NCBI GenBank assembly: GCA_903844825.1 | Contig: CAIMVC010000170.1 | Location: forward strand, 1 to 52,575 | Direction: 5' to 3' | Length of the DNA: 52,575 nt | Origin: an uncultured Burkholderiales bacterium | Lineage (GTDB): Bacteria; Pseudomonadota; Gammaproteobacteria; Burkholderiales; Burkholderiaceae_C | Part shown: positions 1 to 10,250 of the stretch, in pieces | How the letters are laid out: each line of letters begins with the position of its first letter | How positions within the stretch are numbered: position 1 is the stretch's first letter | Notes under the pieces: generated by a model | What the model saw: the letters and a program-made list of their open reading frames with translations, nothing else | The model's database searches: none | What the model was told of the DNA's origin: nothing | Position numbers and translations under genes: made by a program

Positions 1-16
1 CAGGTGAGCGAGGGCG

Positions 17-595
17 TCAGGCCTTTGTCCTCCTGGGGTCGACCCAGTTGATGAACTGGGGGTAGTGGTCCCGAATCAGGGGGCCGTCGAACGCCCAGGT
101 GGTGCATTTGCCCATGTGCAGCGGCGGCGTCAGTTTTGAGGTCGGCGCCGATTGTCCGGCCACTTGCGCCAGGTAGACCGGCACGGTCTGGTACGCGGCG
201 GTGGCGACGTTAAACAGCAGCTCGCGCAGATGCGCGCACGACGCGGTGCCGCCCAGATGTGTATCGATGGACCGGCGCCAGCCCGGTCCCAGTGTGGCGC
301 CAATCAAGCCGCGCAAGGGCGCCAGCGCGGGCTGGCAGGCGACAAACGGTACGCTGGACATCTGCGCTGCGATGTCCTTGACCTCCAGCGCGTCGTTGAC
401 CGTCACGCGCACGCGGATATCGTGAATCGGCGTCTCGGGTGCCATGCTGCCCTTCTCGAGAGCCTGGGAGGTGTAGGTGCGTGTATCCAGCAAATCGCCT
501 TCGATGTCCCAGTCACCGTCCTCCCGTTGAAAACCGCGAAAAGTGATGCGACGTGTATGAAGCTGCCTGCGCGGCGCGGCGGGTGGTAAAGGCAC
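17..595 (-). CDS. DUF2889 domain-containing protein
   Basis: 192-aa ORF; RRQLHTRRITFRGFQREDGDWDIEGDLLDTRTY...GPGWRRSIDTHLGGTASCAHLRELL resembles the DUF2889 family. Confidence 0.8.
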   Translation of the reverse strand: MPLPPAAPRRQLHTRRITFRGFQREDGDWDIEGDLLDTRTYTSQALEKGSMAPETPIHDIRVRVTVNDALEVKDIAAQMSSVPFVACQPALAPLRGLIGATLGPGWRRSIDTHLGGTASCAHLRELLFNVATAAYQTVPVYLAQVAGQSAPTSKLTPPLHMGKCTTWAFDGPLIRDHYPQFINWVDPRRTKA

Positions 596-706
596 GGTCT
601 TCTCCGAAAGTCGGCTGCAAAAAATAGCGAGCTTATCGACTGATTGTTACGCATCCTCAGTCCTGGGGCGCAGGCTTGGCTGCTTAGCCTCAATCCGGGT
701 TGAGGC

Positions 707-1462
707 TTAGACCTTGTCGGTGGCGCGGCCGAGTTGTCGCTCAATTTGTTTGGCGCATTCGCGCGCCGAGTCGAGCAGCTTGCGCTCGTGAGGACGGGTG
801 GCACGTTTGCCGACCACCGACACATGGATGGCGGCGGCCAGATGCCCCGAGCCGTCGAGGATGGGCACGGCATAGCCGACGATGCCGTCGACCGACTCTT
901 CGTCGCTCTTGGCATAGCCTTGCGTGCGGATGCGCTCGTACTCGCTTTGCAACTCGACCGGATCGGTGATGGTGGCCGCCGTCAGCTTGGGCAGGCGGCC
1001 GGCCAGCGCCATGTCACCGAGCTTGGCGTCGTGCGCTGCGAACAGTTTGCCGGTAGCCGTGCAATGCAAAAACAGCGACTCCCCCAGCCGGATGTCCAGC
1101 GAGATGCGCTGGGTGCCCAGGCAGCGGTCAGCGTAGATCACGCGCTTGCCCACCTGCATGGCCAGGTACACGTCGTCACCGATGTCCTTGGCCAGGTCCT
1201 GCAGGTAGCGCCGCGCAATGGCGCGGATGTCGAGCGACTGCAGCGTTTGCAAGGCCAGCGCCACCGTACGCGGACCCACTGAGTAGCGCAAGTCGTCGGT
1301 GACGGTGGCCACTTCGGCGCTGACCATGGTTTGCAGCATGTTGTGCACGCTGCTCACCGGCAGGCCCAAAGCGTCCTTGATCTCGGTCAAGCGCAGGCCT
1401 TCCTTGCGCTGCACCAGCAGGTTCAGGACGTCGAAAGTGCGCAGGTAGCGGTCTGGACTCAT
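707..1462 (-). CDS. IclR family transcriptional regulator
   Basis: N-terminal winged HTH (DVLNLLVQRKEGLRLTEIKDALGLPVSSVHNMLQTM) plus IclR effector domain (LHCTATGKLFAA). Confidence 0.92.
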   Translation of the reverse strand: MSPDRYLRTFDVLNLLVQRKEGLRLTEIKDALGLPVSSVHNMLQTMVSAEVATVTDDLRYSVGPRTVALALQTLQSLDIRAIARRYLQDLAKDIGDDVYLAMQVGKRVIYADRCLGTQRISLDIRLGESLFLHCTATGKLFAAHDAKLGDMALAGRLPKLTAATITDPVELQSEYERIRTQGYAKSDEESVDGIVGYAVPILDGSGHLAAAIHVSVVGKRATRPHERKLLDSARECAKQIERQLGRATDKV

Positions 1463-1634
1463 ATCAACTTAAAACCTCAGCCAGGTCGGCTTGTCGGGGA
1501 ACTGTCGAATGCTTCGCAGGGAAGGCGTGGGTCGCCGAGCTTGAAGGTCCATGACGGCAGTGCCGGGTCATGCGCTCAGCTGGCAAAAAAATTCTAACAG
1601 CTGCCCATCGCGTGGCTCGCGCAGCTCAGTCATC

Positions 1635-2711
1635 TCAAGCGTTCATCAGGGGCAATACTTTTTCGGCCATCAAGGTCATGGAGCCACGCGCCAGGCTGCG
1701 GTCTTTCCAGTCCACGCCCGCATACAGCAAGGTGCCGAACTCGCCGGTTTCCTCCTTGAGCGCGTGCAACTGGTCAGCTACCCTGGCGGGCGAGCCGTGA
1801 ATCACCAGTTTGGCCATGACTTGCTCGAGCGTGACGCTGTCGTCGGGCTGCTTGAAGTCGGTCTTGAAAACGCCCAGCGCGCCGCGCCGCTTGAGCTTGG
1901 AAAACAGCGTGCGGTAGTAGTAGTAGTAAGGGCCATCGGTGCCCAACGCGTAGGCCGCTGCCGTGGCGTCGTCCTCGGCCACAAACACGGTCTTTGCCAC
2001 GCGCCAGTTGGCCGTGTCGGCCGGGCGCCCGATGCGCTCGCAGCCCTCGACATACTTGGCCCAATGCGTCTTGACCCACTGCGGCAACAAGAAGTTGGCC
2101 GAGATCGGGTCCCAGCCGCGCGCGGCCGCCTCGGTGATGCCTGGAGAAAAAGGGGCTACCGCCGTGACCACGATCGGCGGGTGGGGGCGCTGCAGTGGCT
2201 TGGGGATGGTGCCCATGCCGGTCTCGGGAATATGGGTGCGCTCGGTGCTGATGTTCCAGAACTGCCCCTTGATGTTGTAGGGCGGCTCGCTGCTCCACAG
2301 GGCCAGAACGTGGTTGATGCACTCCAGGAACATGGCCGGCCGCGCCATGTCCATGTTGCCCAGCACTTCGGCGTCCGACGGCAGGGCGCCAGGGCTGATG
2401 CCCAGGATGAAACGACCGCCCAGCAGGTGGTCCAGCATGGCAATGTTGGCAGCGATCGTGGCCGGGTGCTGGTTGGGCATATTGGTCGTGCCCGTGCCCA
2501 GTCGGATGGTCTTGGTGGCGTCGACCAGCGTCGCCAGGAACAAGGCCGCGGAGGTGATGTTTTCTTCCGGGTCGGTGGCATGCTCGCCCACGTAGCCCTC
2601 GACAAAGCCCAACGCGTCAGCCAGCACAAAGGCTTCGCGGTCCTCCCGCAGGCACTGCTGCCAGTCTTTGCCAATGGGGTGCATGGGCATGGTGAAAAAG
2701 CCGAGTTTCAT
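1635..2711 (-). CDS. LLM class flavin-dependent oxidoreductase (luciferase-like; possible class II BVMO-type)
   Basis: Starts MKLGFFTMPMHPIGKDW; IRLGTGTTNMPNQHPATIAANIAMLDHLLGGRFILGISPG is typical of the luciferase-like fold; ATG at 2711 preferred over the longer ORF start. Confidence 0.88.
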   Translation of the reverse strand: MKLGFFTMPMHPIGKDWQQCLREDREAFVLADALGFVEGYVGEHATDPEENITSAALFLATLVDATKTIRLGTGTTNMPNQHPATIAANIAMLDHLLGGRFILGISPGALPSDAEVLGNMDMARPAMFLECINHVLALWSSEPPYNIKGQFWNISTERTHIPETGMGTIPKPLQRPHPPIVVTAVAPFSPGITEAAARGWDPISANFLLPQWVKTHWAKYVEGCERIGRPADTANWRVAKTVFVAEDDATAAAYALGTDGPYYYYYRTLFSKLKRRGALGVFKTDFKQPDDSVTLEQVMAKLVIHGSPARVADQLHALKEETGEFGTLLYAGVDWKDRSLARGSMTLMAEKVLPLMNA

Positions 2712-2733
2712 GGTGTTTTTCCTTGTCAAGTCT

Positions 2734-4368
2734 TCAAAATTTGTGGCTGCTCGCGGTCGCGGCCGGACCGGTGCCGAGCACGAAACCGGCATAGCCCTGG
2801 TCGGCGACGTCCTGGCATTCCTGGCGATACACACCAATCCGGGCCACGTAAGGCATGAACACGCGAGGTTTGCCCGGGATGTTGGCGCCTAGAAACCAGG
2901 AGTTGGCCTGTGGCAGCAAGGTCCGGTTGGCAGCCTCGTTGACATGCTCGACCCAGCGGTCTTCGGCCTCGCGGCTGGCCTGCATGCGCGTCATACCCCG
3001 CTGGCGCAGGTACGCCAGCGCATCGCTGATCCAGGCCACATGGTGCTCAATGCCCACGACCATATTGACCAGCACCGACGGACTGCCGGCACCGGTGATG
3101 ATGAACATATTGGGAAAGCCCTGCGTCATCAGGCCCAGGTAGGTGCGAGGCCCGTTGGCCCATTTCTCCTGCAGTGACTGACCGTCAACGCCGTGAATGT
3201 CGATGTTGAGCACCGCGCCGGTGAGGGCGTCATAGCCGGTAGCGCAGACCAGCGCGTCGAGTTCGTGCAGGCCTTCGCTGGTGAGCACGCCAGCGGCCTG
3301 CACTTGGCGGATGGGCGTTTTTTTCAGGTCCACCAAACGGACATTGGCCCGGTTGTAGGTTTCAAAGTAGCCGGTGTCCACGCAAATGCGTTTGGTGCCC
3401 AGCGGGTGGTCGTTCGGGCACAGCGACTCGGCCACCGCAGGGTCTTTGACGATGCTGCGGATCTTGGCGCGAACAAAGTCGGCAATCGTCTCGTTGGACT
3501 GCGGGTTGACCATCAGGTCGTTGAAGGCGTGAATGAAGTTGACCCCGCCCTTTTGCCAGCGCCTTTCGTACTCGGCCTGACGCGCTGACGCGCTGGTTTG
3601 TGCGGCCGCCTTGTCGCTGAACTCGTAGAGCGTGCCAAGCTGGCGGGCGCGCTCGCGGTGCAAGGCATAGTCTTGTTTCCAGGCTTGCTGCTCTGCGTCA
3701 TGCAGCGGGCCGTTGTGGGCCGGGATCACAAAATTGGCGGTGCGCTGAAAGACCACCAACTGCGCGGCTTGTGCGGCAATCGCCGGGATGGCCTGGATGC
3801 CTGATGAGCCGGTGCCAATCACGCCGACGCGCTGGCCGCTGAAGTCGACGCCTTCGTGCGGCCAGGCGCCCGTGTGGTGGACCTTGCCCTTGAAGCCGTC
3901 GATACCCGGGATGTCGGGCAGCCGCGGAATCGACAGCGCGCCGGTGGCCATCACACAAAACCGCGCGCTGATATGCAGGCCGGTGTCGGTGTCGAGCAGC
4001 CACTGGTCCTGCGTCTCGTCGAAGCAGGCGCGCAGCACCCGGGTGTTGAAACTGATGTCGCGGCGCAGGTCAAAGCGATCGGCCACGTGCTCGATATAGC
4101 GCAGGATTTCAGGCTGCGCCGCGTAGCGCTCGGTCCACACCCATTGCTGTTCGAGCTCCGACGAAAAAGAGTAGGAGTACTGCAGGCTCTCCACGTCGCA
4201 ACGCGCACCCGGGTAGCGGTTCCAGTACCAGACGCCACCGACATCGCCCGCGGCCTCAATCACACGCACCTTGTAGCCGCGGCTGCGCAGCTGGTGCAGC
4301 ATATGCAGTCCGGCAAAGCCGGCACCGATGATCAGGACGTCGTTGGCAGGCGAGGTTGGCGCAGTCAT
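2734..4368 (-). CDS. Flavin-containing Baeyer-Villiger monooxygenase (class I), paralog 1
   Basis: Rossmann GAGFAGLHML; BVMO fingerprint FKGKVHHTGAWP; second Rossmann GVIGTGSSGIQ. Confidence 0.92.
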   Translation of the reverse strand: MTAPTSPANDVLIIGAGFAGLHMLHQLRSRGYKVRVIEAAGDVGGVWYWNRYPGARCDVESLQYSYSFSSELEQQWVWTERYAAQPEILRYIEHVADRFDLRRDISFNTRVLRACFDETQDQWLLDTDTGLHISARFCVMATGALSIPRLPDIPGIDGFKGKVHHTGAWPHEGVDFSGQRVGVIGTGSSGIQAIPAIAAQAAQLVVFQRTANFVIPAHNGPLHDAEQQAWKQDYALHRERARQLGTLYEFSDKAAAQTSASARQAEYERRWQKGGVNFIHAFNDLMVNPQSNETIADFVRAKIRSIVKDPAVAESLCPNDHPLGTKRICVDTGYFETYNRANVRLVDLKKTPIRQVQAAGVLTSEGLHELDALVCATGYDALTGAVLNIDIHGVDGQSLQEKWANGPRTYLGLMTQGFPNMFIITGAGSPSVLVNMVVGIEHHVAWISDALAYLRQRGMTRMQASREAEDRWVEHVNEAANRTLLPQANSWFLGANIPGKPRVFMPYVARIGVYRQECQDVADQGYAGFVLGTGPAATASSHKF

Positions 4369-4469
4369 GGTGTGGCGTCGTGGTTCAGGCGGTCTTGGCG
4401 GTTGCTGGTCAGAATCTGGTCAGGGGTGACACGACGTTGCCAATAGAGGGTGAAGTTAGGCAGCGCCGC

Positions 4470-5240
4470 TTAGTCGTGCGCGGTGCCCAGATAAGCGGCG
4501 ATCACCGCCTCGTTGCTTTGCACCTCTGCGGGCGTTCCCTCGGCGATCTTGCGACCGAAGTCGAGCACGACGATCTTGTCGGAGATGTCCATGATCACCG
4601 GGATGTCATGCTCCACGATCAAAAAGCTCATGCCGAATTTGTCCTGCACCCGCTTGATCAGGGCCGTCATGGCGGACTTCTCGGGCGCGCTCATGCCCGC
4701 CATCGGCTCGTCCAGCAGCACCAGACGCGCCTTTTGCATCAAGGCCCGGGCAAACTCGACCTGCTTTTGCCGGCCATAGGACATTTCGCCGGGCATCAGA
4801 TGAGCGGTCTCGGGCATGCCCAGAAATTCCAGCACCTCGGTCGCCGCAGCGACGGCTTCGCGTTGTTCGGCGCGGGCGCGCGGCGTTAAAAATGCGCCTT
4901 GCAGCAGACCCGAACTGCCCTGGCGATAGGCGCCCACCAGCAGGTTCTCCAGCACGCTCAAGCCGCCAAACAGCGCCAGGTTTTGAAAGGTCCGGGCAAT
5001 GCCATGACGCGAGACCAGATGGGCCGCCTGACCGGTGATGTCGGCGCCGTCAAAGCTGACCCGGCCGTCGGTCGGCGTGTACATGCCGGTGACGCAGTTA
5101 AACAGCGTGGTCTTGCCGGCGCCGTTGGGCCCGATCAGCGAGGTGATCGAGCCTTGCTCGAGCGTGAACGAGACGCTGTCCAGCGCGGTCAGGCCCTGAA
5201 ATCGCATTTGCAGCGCCGAAATGTCGAGCAAGGTGCTCAT
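4470..5240 (-). CDS. livG: Branched-chain amino-acid-type ABC transporter ATP-binding protein (LivG-like)
   Basis: Walker A GPNGAGKTTL, signature MSYGRQKQVEFARAL, Walker B LVLLDEP; ATGA-type overlap with the upstream livF-like gene. Confidence 0.9.
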   Translation of the reverse strand: MSTLLDISALQMRFQGLTALDSVSFTLEQGSITSLIGPNGAGKTTLFNCVTGMYTPTDGRVSFDGADITGQAAHLVSRHGIARTFQNLALFGGLSVLENLLVGAYRQGSSGLLQGAFLTPRARAEQREAVAAATEVLEFLGMPETAHLMPGEMSYGRQKQVEFARALMQKARLVLLDEPMAGMSAPEKSAMTALIKRVQDKFGMSFLIVEHDIPVIMDISDKIVVLDFGRKIAEGTPAEVQSNEAVIAAYLGTAHD

Positions 5241-6019
5241 GGTTGTGGCTCCTGCGCGGGGGCTGTGGTGTTGCGCTTGGCGCCCAGGTAGGACTCTTTC
5301 ATGGCTTCGTTAGAGGCCACCTCCTGCGAGGGACCGGACAGCACGATGCGACCGCGGTCAAGGATGTAGGCGGTCGCCGCAAACTCCAGTGCCAGACGGG
5401 CGTTTTGCTCGACGATCAGCATCGAGGTGCCCAAGGTCTGGCCGACCACCCGCAACTGCTTGTAGATGGACTCGACGATCAGCGGCGCCAGGCCCAGCGA
5501 GAGTTCGTCCACCAGCAGCAGGCTGGGTCGGCCCACCAGTGCGCGGCCCAGGGCCAGCATTTGCTGCTCGCCGCCAGAGAGCCAGCCGGCCGCCTGCTGA
5601 CGCCGCTCCAGCAGGCGCGGGAACAAGGTATACACCGCGTCCAGCCGCTCCTGCAAGGTGGCGCGCGGCAAGATGGCGGCGCCCACATGCAGATTTTCTT
5701 CAACGCTCAACTGCTTGAACACCAGGCGCCCCTCCGGCACCAGACCCATGCCCAGGCGAATCAAGCGGTGCGAAGGCTGGCCCAGCACCGACTGGCCATC
5801 GAAGCTGACGCTGCCCTGCGTGATCCGGCCGTGGTGCAGGTCGAGCAAGCCGGTGACGGCGCGAATCAAGGTGGTTTTGCCGGCGCCGTTGGCACCCAGC
5901 AGGGCCACGATGCTGCCTTTGGGCACCGCCAGGCTGACGTCATCCAGAGCCAGCCCCTTGCGGGCGTAGCCGGCCGACAGGCCTTTGACCTCGAGCATGT
6001 TCATGATTGACCTCGCCAT
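5237..6019 (-). CDS. livF: Branched-chain amino-acid-type ABC transporter ATP-binding protein (LivF-like)
   Basis: Walker A GANGAGKTTL, LSGGEQQMLALGRALVGRP; an internal ATG may be the true start. Confidence 0.9.
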   Translation of the reverse strand: MARSIMNMLEVKGLSAGYARKGLALDDVSLAVPKGSIVALLGANGAGKTTLIRAVTGLLDLHHGRITQGSVSFDGQSVLGQPSHRLIRLGMGLVPEGRLVFKQLSVEENLHVGAAILPRATLQERLDAVYTLFPRLLERRQQAAGWLSGGEQQMLALGRALVGRPSLLLVDELSLGLAPLIVESIYKQLRVVGQTLGTSMLIVEQNARLALEFAATAYILDRGRIVLSGPSQEVASNEAMKESYLGAKRNTTAPAQEPQP

Positions 6020-7089
6020 GCAGCCAGACGGTTGCGCAGCTGGCGACCCATGCCGGCGATACCGCCAGGCGCAAAAATCAGCAGCAAGATCACCAGCATG
6101 CCAAAGATCAGCTGCACCAGCTGCGCCTTGTGGTCCACCAGGATGCTACGTACCAGGCCGGTGGAGTCGCTGGCTTGCGACGCGAAGCCGGTGATGACCG
6201 AGGGCAGCAGCAACCACAGCGCCGCACCGATCAGCGAGCCCGGCAACGAGCCCATGCCGCCAATGATGATCATGGCGATGAACTGGATCGCAAAGCTGAT
6301 ATTGAAGGCCTCGGAGGTGACGTTGGTCAGGTAATAGGCGTACAAAGCACCCGCCATGGCAGCAATCGCCGAGCTGAACGAAAAAGCCTTCAGGCGCAGG
6401 ATGCGCACGTCAACGCCCACCGAGGTGGTGGCCAGTTCGTGGTCGCGCATGGCCATCATGGCGCGCCCTTCACGCGAGCGCAAGGTGTTGCGCAGGGCCA
6501 GGTAGATCAGGGCCACCAGCGGCAGCAGGAAAAAATACCAGCGCGTCGGCGTGCTCAGCTCAAAAGCCCCCAGCGTCGCTGCCTTGTAAGGCACGCCCAC
6601 CACGTCGAAAAATTTGAACTGGTATTCGAGAAACAAAAACACCACGATGTAGTGCACCGCAAAGGTCGACAGCACAAAGTACAGGCCGCGCACCCGCAGC
6701 GACGGCAGACCGGCCAGCACCCCGGCGACGGCGCCCGCCAGGCCTGCCGACAGCAGCACCAGCGGAAACGGCCAGCCCCACTGCGAGCCGGTGATGGCCG
6801 CCGTCATCGCGCCGACTGCATAAAACGCGGCATGGCCGATCGAGATCAGGCCGGCGCAACCGGTCAGGTAGTTCAGCGACATGGCGCCCAGCATGGCGAT
6901 CAACATCAGGTTGACCTGCGTCAGCCCCAGATTGAGCAGTTGCATGTTGGACAGCGGGATGCCGAAAATGGCGCGCTCTGTGAGCACCGTGGGCACATAG
7001 GCCAGCACGGCGACGGCGGCAATCAGCCAGAGCCAGCGCATGGCGCCTGGGCCGGATTTGGCGGTGAGCGGTAGGGTGTTGGAGGTCAT
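6001..7089 (-). CDS. livM: Branched-chain amino-acid-type ABC transporter permease (LivM-like)
   Basis: Multi-TM protein with LTGCAGLISIGHAAFYAVGAM and IIGGMGSLPGSLIGAALWL. Confidence 0.9.
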   Translation of the reverse strand: MTSNTLPLTAKSGPGAMRWLWLIAAVAVLAYVPTVLTERAIFGIPLSNMQLLNLGLTQVNLMLIAMLGAMSLNYLTGCAGLISIGHAAFYAVGAMTAAITGSQWGWPFPLVLLSAGLAGAVAGVLAGLPSLRVRGLYFVLSTFAVHYIVVFLFLEYQFKFFDVVGVPYKAATLGAFELSTPTRWYFFLLPLVALIYLALRNTLRSREGRAMMAMRDHELATTSVGVDVRILRLKAFSFSSAIAAMAGALYAYYLTNVTSEAFNISFAIQFIAMIIIGGMGSLPGSLIGAALWLLLPSVITGFASQASDSTGLVRSILVDHKAQLVQLIFGMLVILLLIFAPGGIAGMGRQLRNRLAAWRGQS

Positions 7090-7110
7090 GGAAAAAACTT
7101 ATCCTGCAGT

Positions 7111-7977
7111 TCAGACGCGGCCGAGTTCGCGCTGGCCGAACAGGCCCCAGGGCCGAACCATCAGGATCAGCAGCAGCAGCCCGTAAATCATGATGTCGCT
7201 GGATTTTGGCGAAATATAAGTCGCCGCGAGTTGCTCGATCAGGCCCACCAGCAAGCCTCCGATGATGGCGCCCGGAATGCTCTGCATGCCGCCGATGACC
7301 ACGGCCGGCAAGGCCAGCAGACCGATGTTTTCGAGCTCGGTCGAGACGATCTGAAGCTGCCCCAGAAAGAGTCCGCCGATGGCCGCCAGCGTGGCACCAA
7401 TGGCCCAGGCCAGGCGGTTCATCACGTTGACGTTGACGCCCGAGACCACGGCGGCCTCGTGGCTGTCGGCCGTGGCCCGCATCAGCAGGCCGACCGACGT
7501 GAATTTGAAGAAGGCGCCAAAGCCCGCCATGCAGGCCCAGCTGACCAAGGCGGCGGTTAAATGCAGCTGGGAAATGCGCACATTGCCGATGATGAAAATG
7601 CCGCTTGGCAACGGTGTGGCCAGATTGCGCCCTTGCGGGCCATAAAACATTTCGATGGCCGCGCGCATCACGATGGACAGCGCAATCGTCAGCATGATCA
7701 CCGACAGCATGGGCCGGCCTGACAGCGGTTGAATCAGCAGCACGTGGATGACCACGCCCAGCAGGGCAGCAGCGGCCACGATGAACACCAGTGCCAGGGG
7801 AAATGGCAGCTTCAGCAAAGACAGCGCAGTCACGGCAAAAAATGCGCCGCTGACAACCAGCATGCCTTGGGCGAAATTAAAGACTTCGGTGGCTTTGAAG
7901 ACCACCGCAAAACCCAGGGCCACCAGCCCGTAAATGCTCCCCAGTGCGAGGCCGCTGAAAAGTACTTGTGCGAGCAT
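7111..7977 (-). CDS. livH: Branched-chain amino-acid-type ABC transporter permease (LivH-like)
   Basis: LGSIYGLVALGFAVVFKATEVFNFAQGML and VIGGMQSIPGAIIGGLLVGL. Confidence 0.92.
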   Translation of the reverse strand: MLAQVLFSGLALGSIYGLVALGFAVVFKATEVFNFAQGMLVVSGAFFAVTALSLLKLPFPLALVFIVAAAALLGVVIHVLLIQPLSGRPMLSVIMLTIALSIVMRAAIEMFYGPQGRNLATPLPSGIFIIGNVRISQLHLTAALVSWACMAGFGAFFKFTSVGLLMRATADSHEAAVVSGVNVNVMNRLAWAIGATLAAIGGLFLGQLQIVSTELENIGLLALPAVVIGGMQSIPGAIIGGLLVGLIEQLAATYISPKSSDIMIYGLLLLILMVRPWGLFGQRELGRV

Positions 7978-8032
7978 GATGGACCTTGGGTTGTGTGTTT
8001 GTCTTACAAAGACTCAGACGGTCTGGTGGCGA

Positions 8033-9280
8033 TTACTTGGTGTATTTGGAGTAGTCGCTGTACTCGCCGTAAGGCTTGAACTTGCTGGTGGCGTAGTCGT
8101 AGCCAAACATCTTGAGCACGGCCGGCCCGGTATTGTTGTCCTTGGTGTAGCTAAACGGCGCGGCCAGGCCCTTGCTGTCAACCGTGAAGCCCTTGCCCAT
8201 GTACTCCACCAGTTTGGCCCGGGTTGGCGCAGGGCCAATCTTGGCCAGCGACTCGGCGGCCATCTGGGCGACGACCCAGCCGGCGACGTAGTTGATGTCT
8301 TCCTTCATCACGCCATGGTTCACTTTGTCGGCGAAAGCCGACAACTCCTTGTTGCCCGGCGTCTGGTCAGAGCCGCCCGGCGTGAAGCAGCTCACGAAGC
8401 TGTAATTGGCGCCGGCTTGCGGGCCCATGGCGCCAAACACCTGGGGCGAGCCGAGGTAGGAGATGCCGAAAGTTGGAATCTTCAGGCCGTACTGCGCCAT
8501 GGCCTTCATGGTCAGGATGGCGGTGTTGGACACGCCGTAGATGGTCACGATATCGGGTTTGGCCGCGATGATCTCGAGCACCTGGGGCGTCACGTCTGCG
8601 GCGGTGACCTTCATCGTCACCGAGACGGCGCTGCCGCCGAGCTTGGCGGCGACTTCAGAGACGAACTCGTGGTATTCCTTGCCGCCCGTGCTTTCGATGG
8701 CCACGGTCATGACCTTGGGCGCCTTGAGCTTGTTTATCTCGGCCACGTAACCGATGCCGGTTTGTGCCATGGCCTTGTAGCTGCAAAAGCCGTTGTAGAC
8801 CATGGGCGAGACCGGCTCGGACAGAGCCTTGGTGGGTGTGTAGGTGCCGACGATGGGCACCTTGCCGTTGCGAATGGTCTGTGCCAGGCCGACCTGCGAG
8901 GCCGAGGTACCCATGCCTGAAATGGCGATCACCGGTGTCTGGCCGGTCAACTTTTCAAAAGCGATTTTGTCGGTCGCTGCGTTGTAGCGGTTGTCTTCAG
9001 CCAGCACGTTGATCTTGCGGCCATGGATGCCGCCAGCCTCGTTGACCTTGCGCATGTAGTCCTGAAAACCATTGACCCAGATGCCCTGCGAGGCTGACGT
9101 GGGGCCGCTCATGTCCATCAGCAGACCCCAGTCAATGCGGTCCTTGTAGACGCCGTCGGCCGGGGCGTCTTGCGCGGCTGCGCCAAACGCCAGGGAACTC
9201 AGCGCCAAAGTGGCGGCGACTTGGCCCAATTTGAGCTGGGCTTGCCGCCTCTGGGGGGGAAATGCGTTTGCGAGGGTCAT
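8033..9280 (-). CDS. ABC transporter substrate-binding protein (periplasmic binding protein type 1, LivK-like)
   Basis: Signal peptide followed by INVLAEDNRYNAATDKIAFEKLTGQ; upstream of the livHMFG-like genes; ATG at 9280 preferred. Confidence 0.88.
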   Translation of the reverse strand: MTLANAFPPQRRQAQLKLGQVAATLALSSLAFGAAAQDAPADGVYKDRIDWGLLMDMSGPTSASQGIWVNGFQDYMRKVNEAGGIHGRKINVLAEDNRYNAATDKIAFEKLTGQTPVIAISGMGTSASQVGLAQTIRNGKVPIVGTYTPTKALSEPVSPMVYNGFCSYKAMAQTGIGYVAEINKLKAPKVMTVAIESTGGKEYHEFVSEVAAKLGGSAVSVTMKVTAADVTPQVLEIIAAKPDIVTIYGVSNTAILTMKAMAQYGLKIPTFGISYLGSPQVFGAMGPQAGANYSFVSCFTPGGSDQTPGNKELSAFADKVNHGVMKEDINYVAGWVVAQMAAESLAKIGPAPTRAKLVEYMGKGFTVDSKGLAAPFSYTKDNNTGPAVLKMFGYDYATSKFKPYGEYSDYSKYTK

Positions 9281-9397
9281 GATGTCTCCTTGATAGACCC
9301 GCCGTGTCGGGCGGGCTGTGGTTGAGGTGCAGGCTTGCACCGTTGAAATTGCCTGTGTCGGCATGGGGGTGAAAACAGCGTGTCGAGTTCGGTTTAA

Positions 9398-9442
9398 ATA
9401 TTCGAAAAATCGAAAAACTATCTTGGTTTTCGAAAATTCTAG
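9398..9442. promoter_or_regulatory. Putative three-repeat operator, copy 1 (TTCGAAAAATCGAAAAACTATCTTGGTTTTCGAAAA)
   Basis: TTCGAA at 9401, TCGAAAA at 9410 and TTTTCGAAAA at 9427; the 26-bp spacing is shared with copies at 13015 and 24906. Confidence 0.7.
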
Positions 9443-9493
9443 CACTGCTACTGGCCAGTAACCCCCGGGTTTACCCGAGTTTATGGCGTGCTT

Positions 9494-10225
9494 TCAGAGC
9501 GCTGCACCGCCGTCCATAGCCACTTCCGAGCCCGTCATGTAGCTGCTGTCTTCGCTGAGCAAAAAGAGCACGAGCCGGGCAATTTCTTCCTTGGTGCCGA
9601 GGCGCTTCATGGGCACTTGCTGCACGCGGCGCAGGTTGTCCTCGCGGCTGCGCACGCTGAGCATGTCGGTGTCGATCGGCCCGGGGTGCACTGAGTTCAC
9701 CCGGATGTGGCGGTCCACCAGTTCCAGCGCGGCGGCCTTGGTCATGCCGCGCACCGCCCATTTGCTGGCGGTGTAGGCAATCGAGTTGGGGGCGCTGCGC
9801 AGGGCCACGGTCGAGGACATGTTCACGATGGCGCCACCGCCGCTACGCTCGAAGGCTGGCACCGCCGCGCGCATGCCCAGAAAGGTGCCGAGTTGGTTGA
9901 CGCGGATATGGCGTTCGAACTGCGCGGTGTCGGTGTCGAGCATGGACATCGGGGTGTAGACCCCCGCGTTGTTGACCAGACCGTTGAGCGGGCCAAGGGC
10001 CTCGGCGCGCGCGACGGCCTCGGCCCAGGCGGCCTCTTCGGTCACGTCCAGCGGCTGGAAGACACAGGCCGCGCCCAGCTCGGCGGCCAGTTGCTGGCCC
10101 GCATCGACGAGCACGTCGCCAATGACGACCTTGGCGCCGGCGGCCACGAGCTGACGCGCCTGCGCCTCACCTAGCCCGCGGGCGCCGCCCGAAATCAGAA
10201 ACACCTGGTCTTTGAAACTTGCCAT
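9494..10225 (-). CDS. SDR family oxidoreductase
   Basis: FLISGGARGLGEAQ cofactor motif, NNAG, YTASKWAVRG; C-terminal GSEVAMDGG. Confidence 0.9.
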   Translation of the reverse strand: MASFKDQVFLISGGARGLGEAQARQLVAAGAKVVIGDVLVDAGQQLAAELGAACVFQPLDVTEEAAWAEAVARAEALGPLNGLVNNAGVYTPMSMLDTDTAQFERHIRVNQLGTFLGMRAAVPAFERSGGGAIVNMSSTVALRSAPNSIAYTASKWAVRGMTKAAALELVDRHIRVNSVHPGPIDTDMLSVRSREDNLRRVQQVPMKRLGTKEEIARLVLFLLSEDSSYMTGSEVAMDGGAAL

Positions 10226-10250
10226 GCTGGCCTCCTTGAGTCGATTGAAA

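Noticed and set aside
1912-1930. GTAGTAGTAGTAG run (GPYYYYYRTL in the LLM protein)
   Set aside because: In-frame short trinucleotide repeat inside a conserved coding gene; no evidence of variation or regulatory role.
1551-2858. 435-aa plus-strand ORF opposite the LLM gene
   Set aside because: Low-complexity, Gly/Arg/His/Gln-rich translation antisense to a clear luciferase-like protein; typical shadow ORF in GC-rich DNA.
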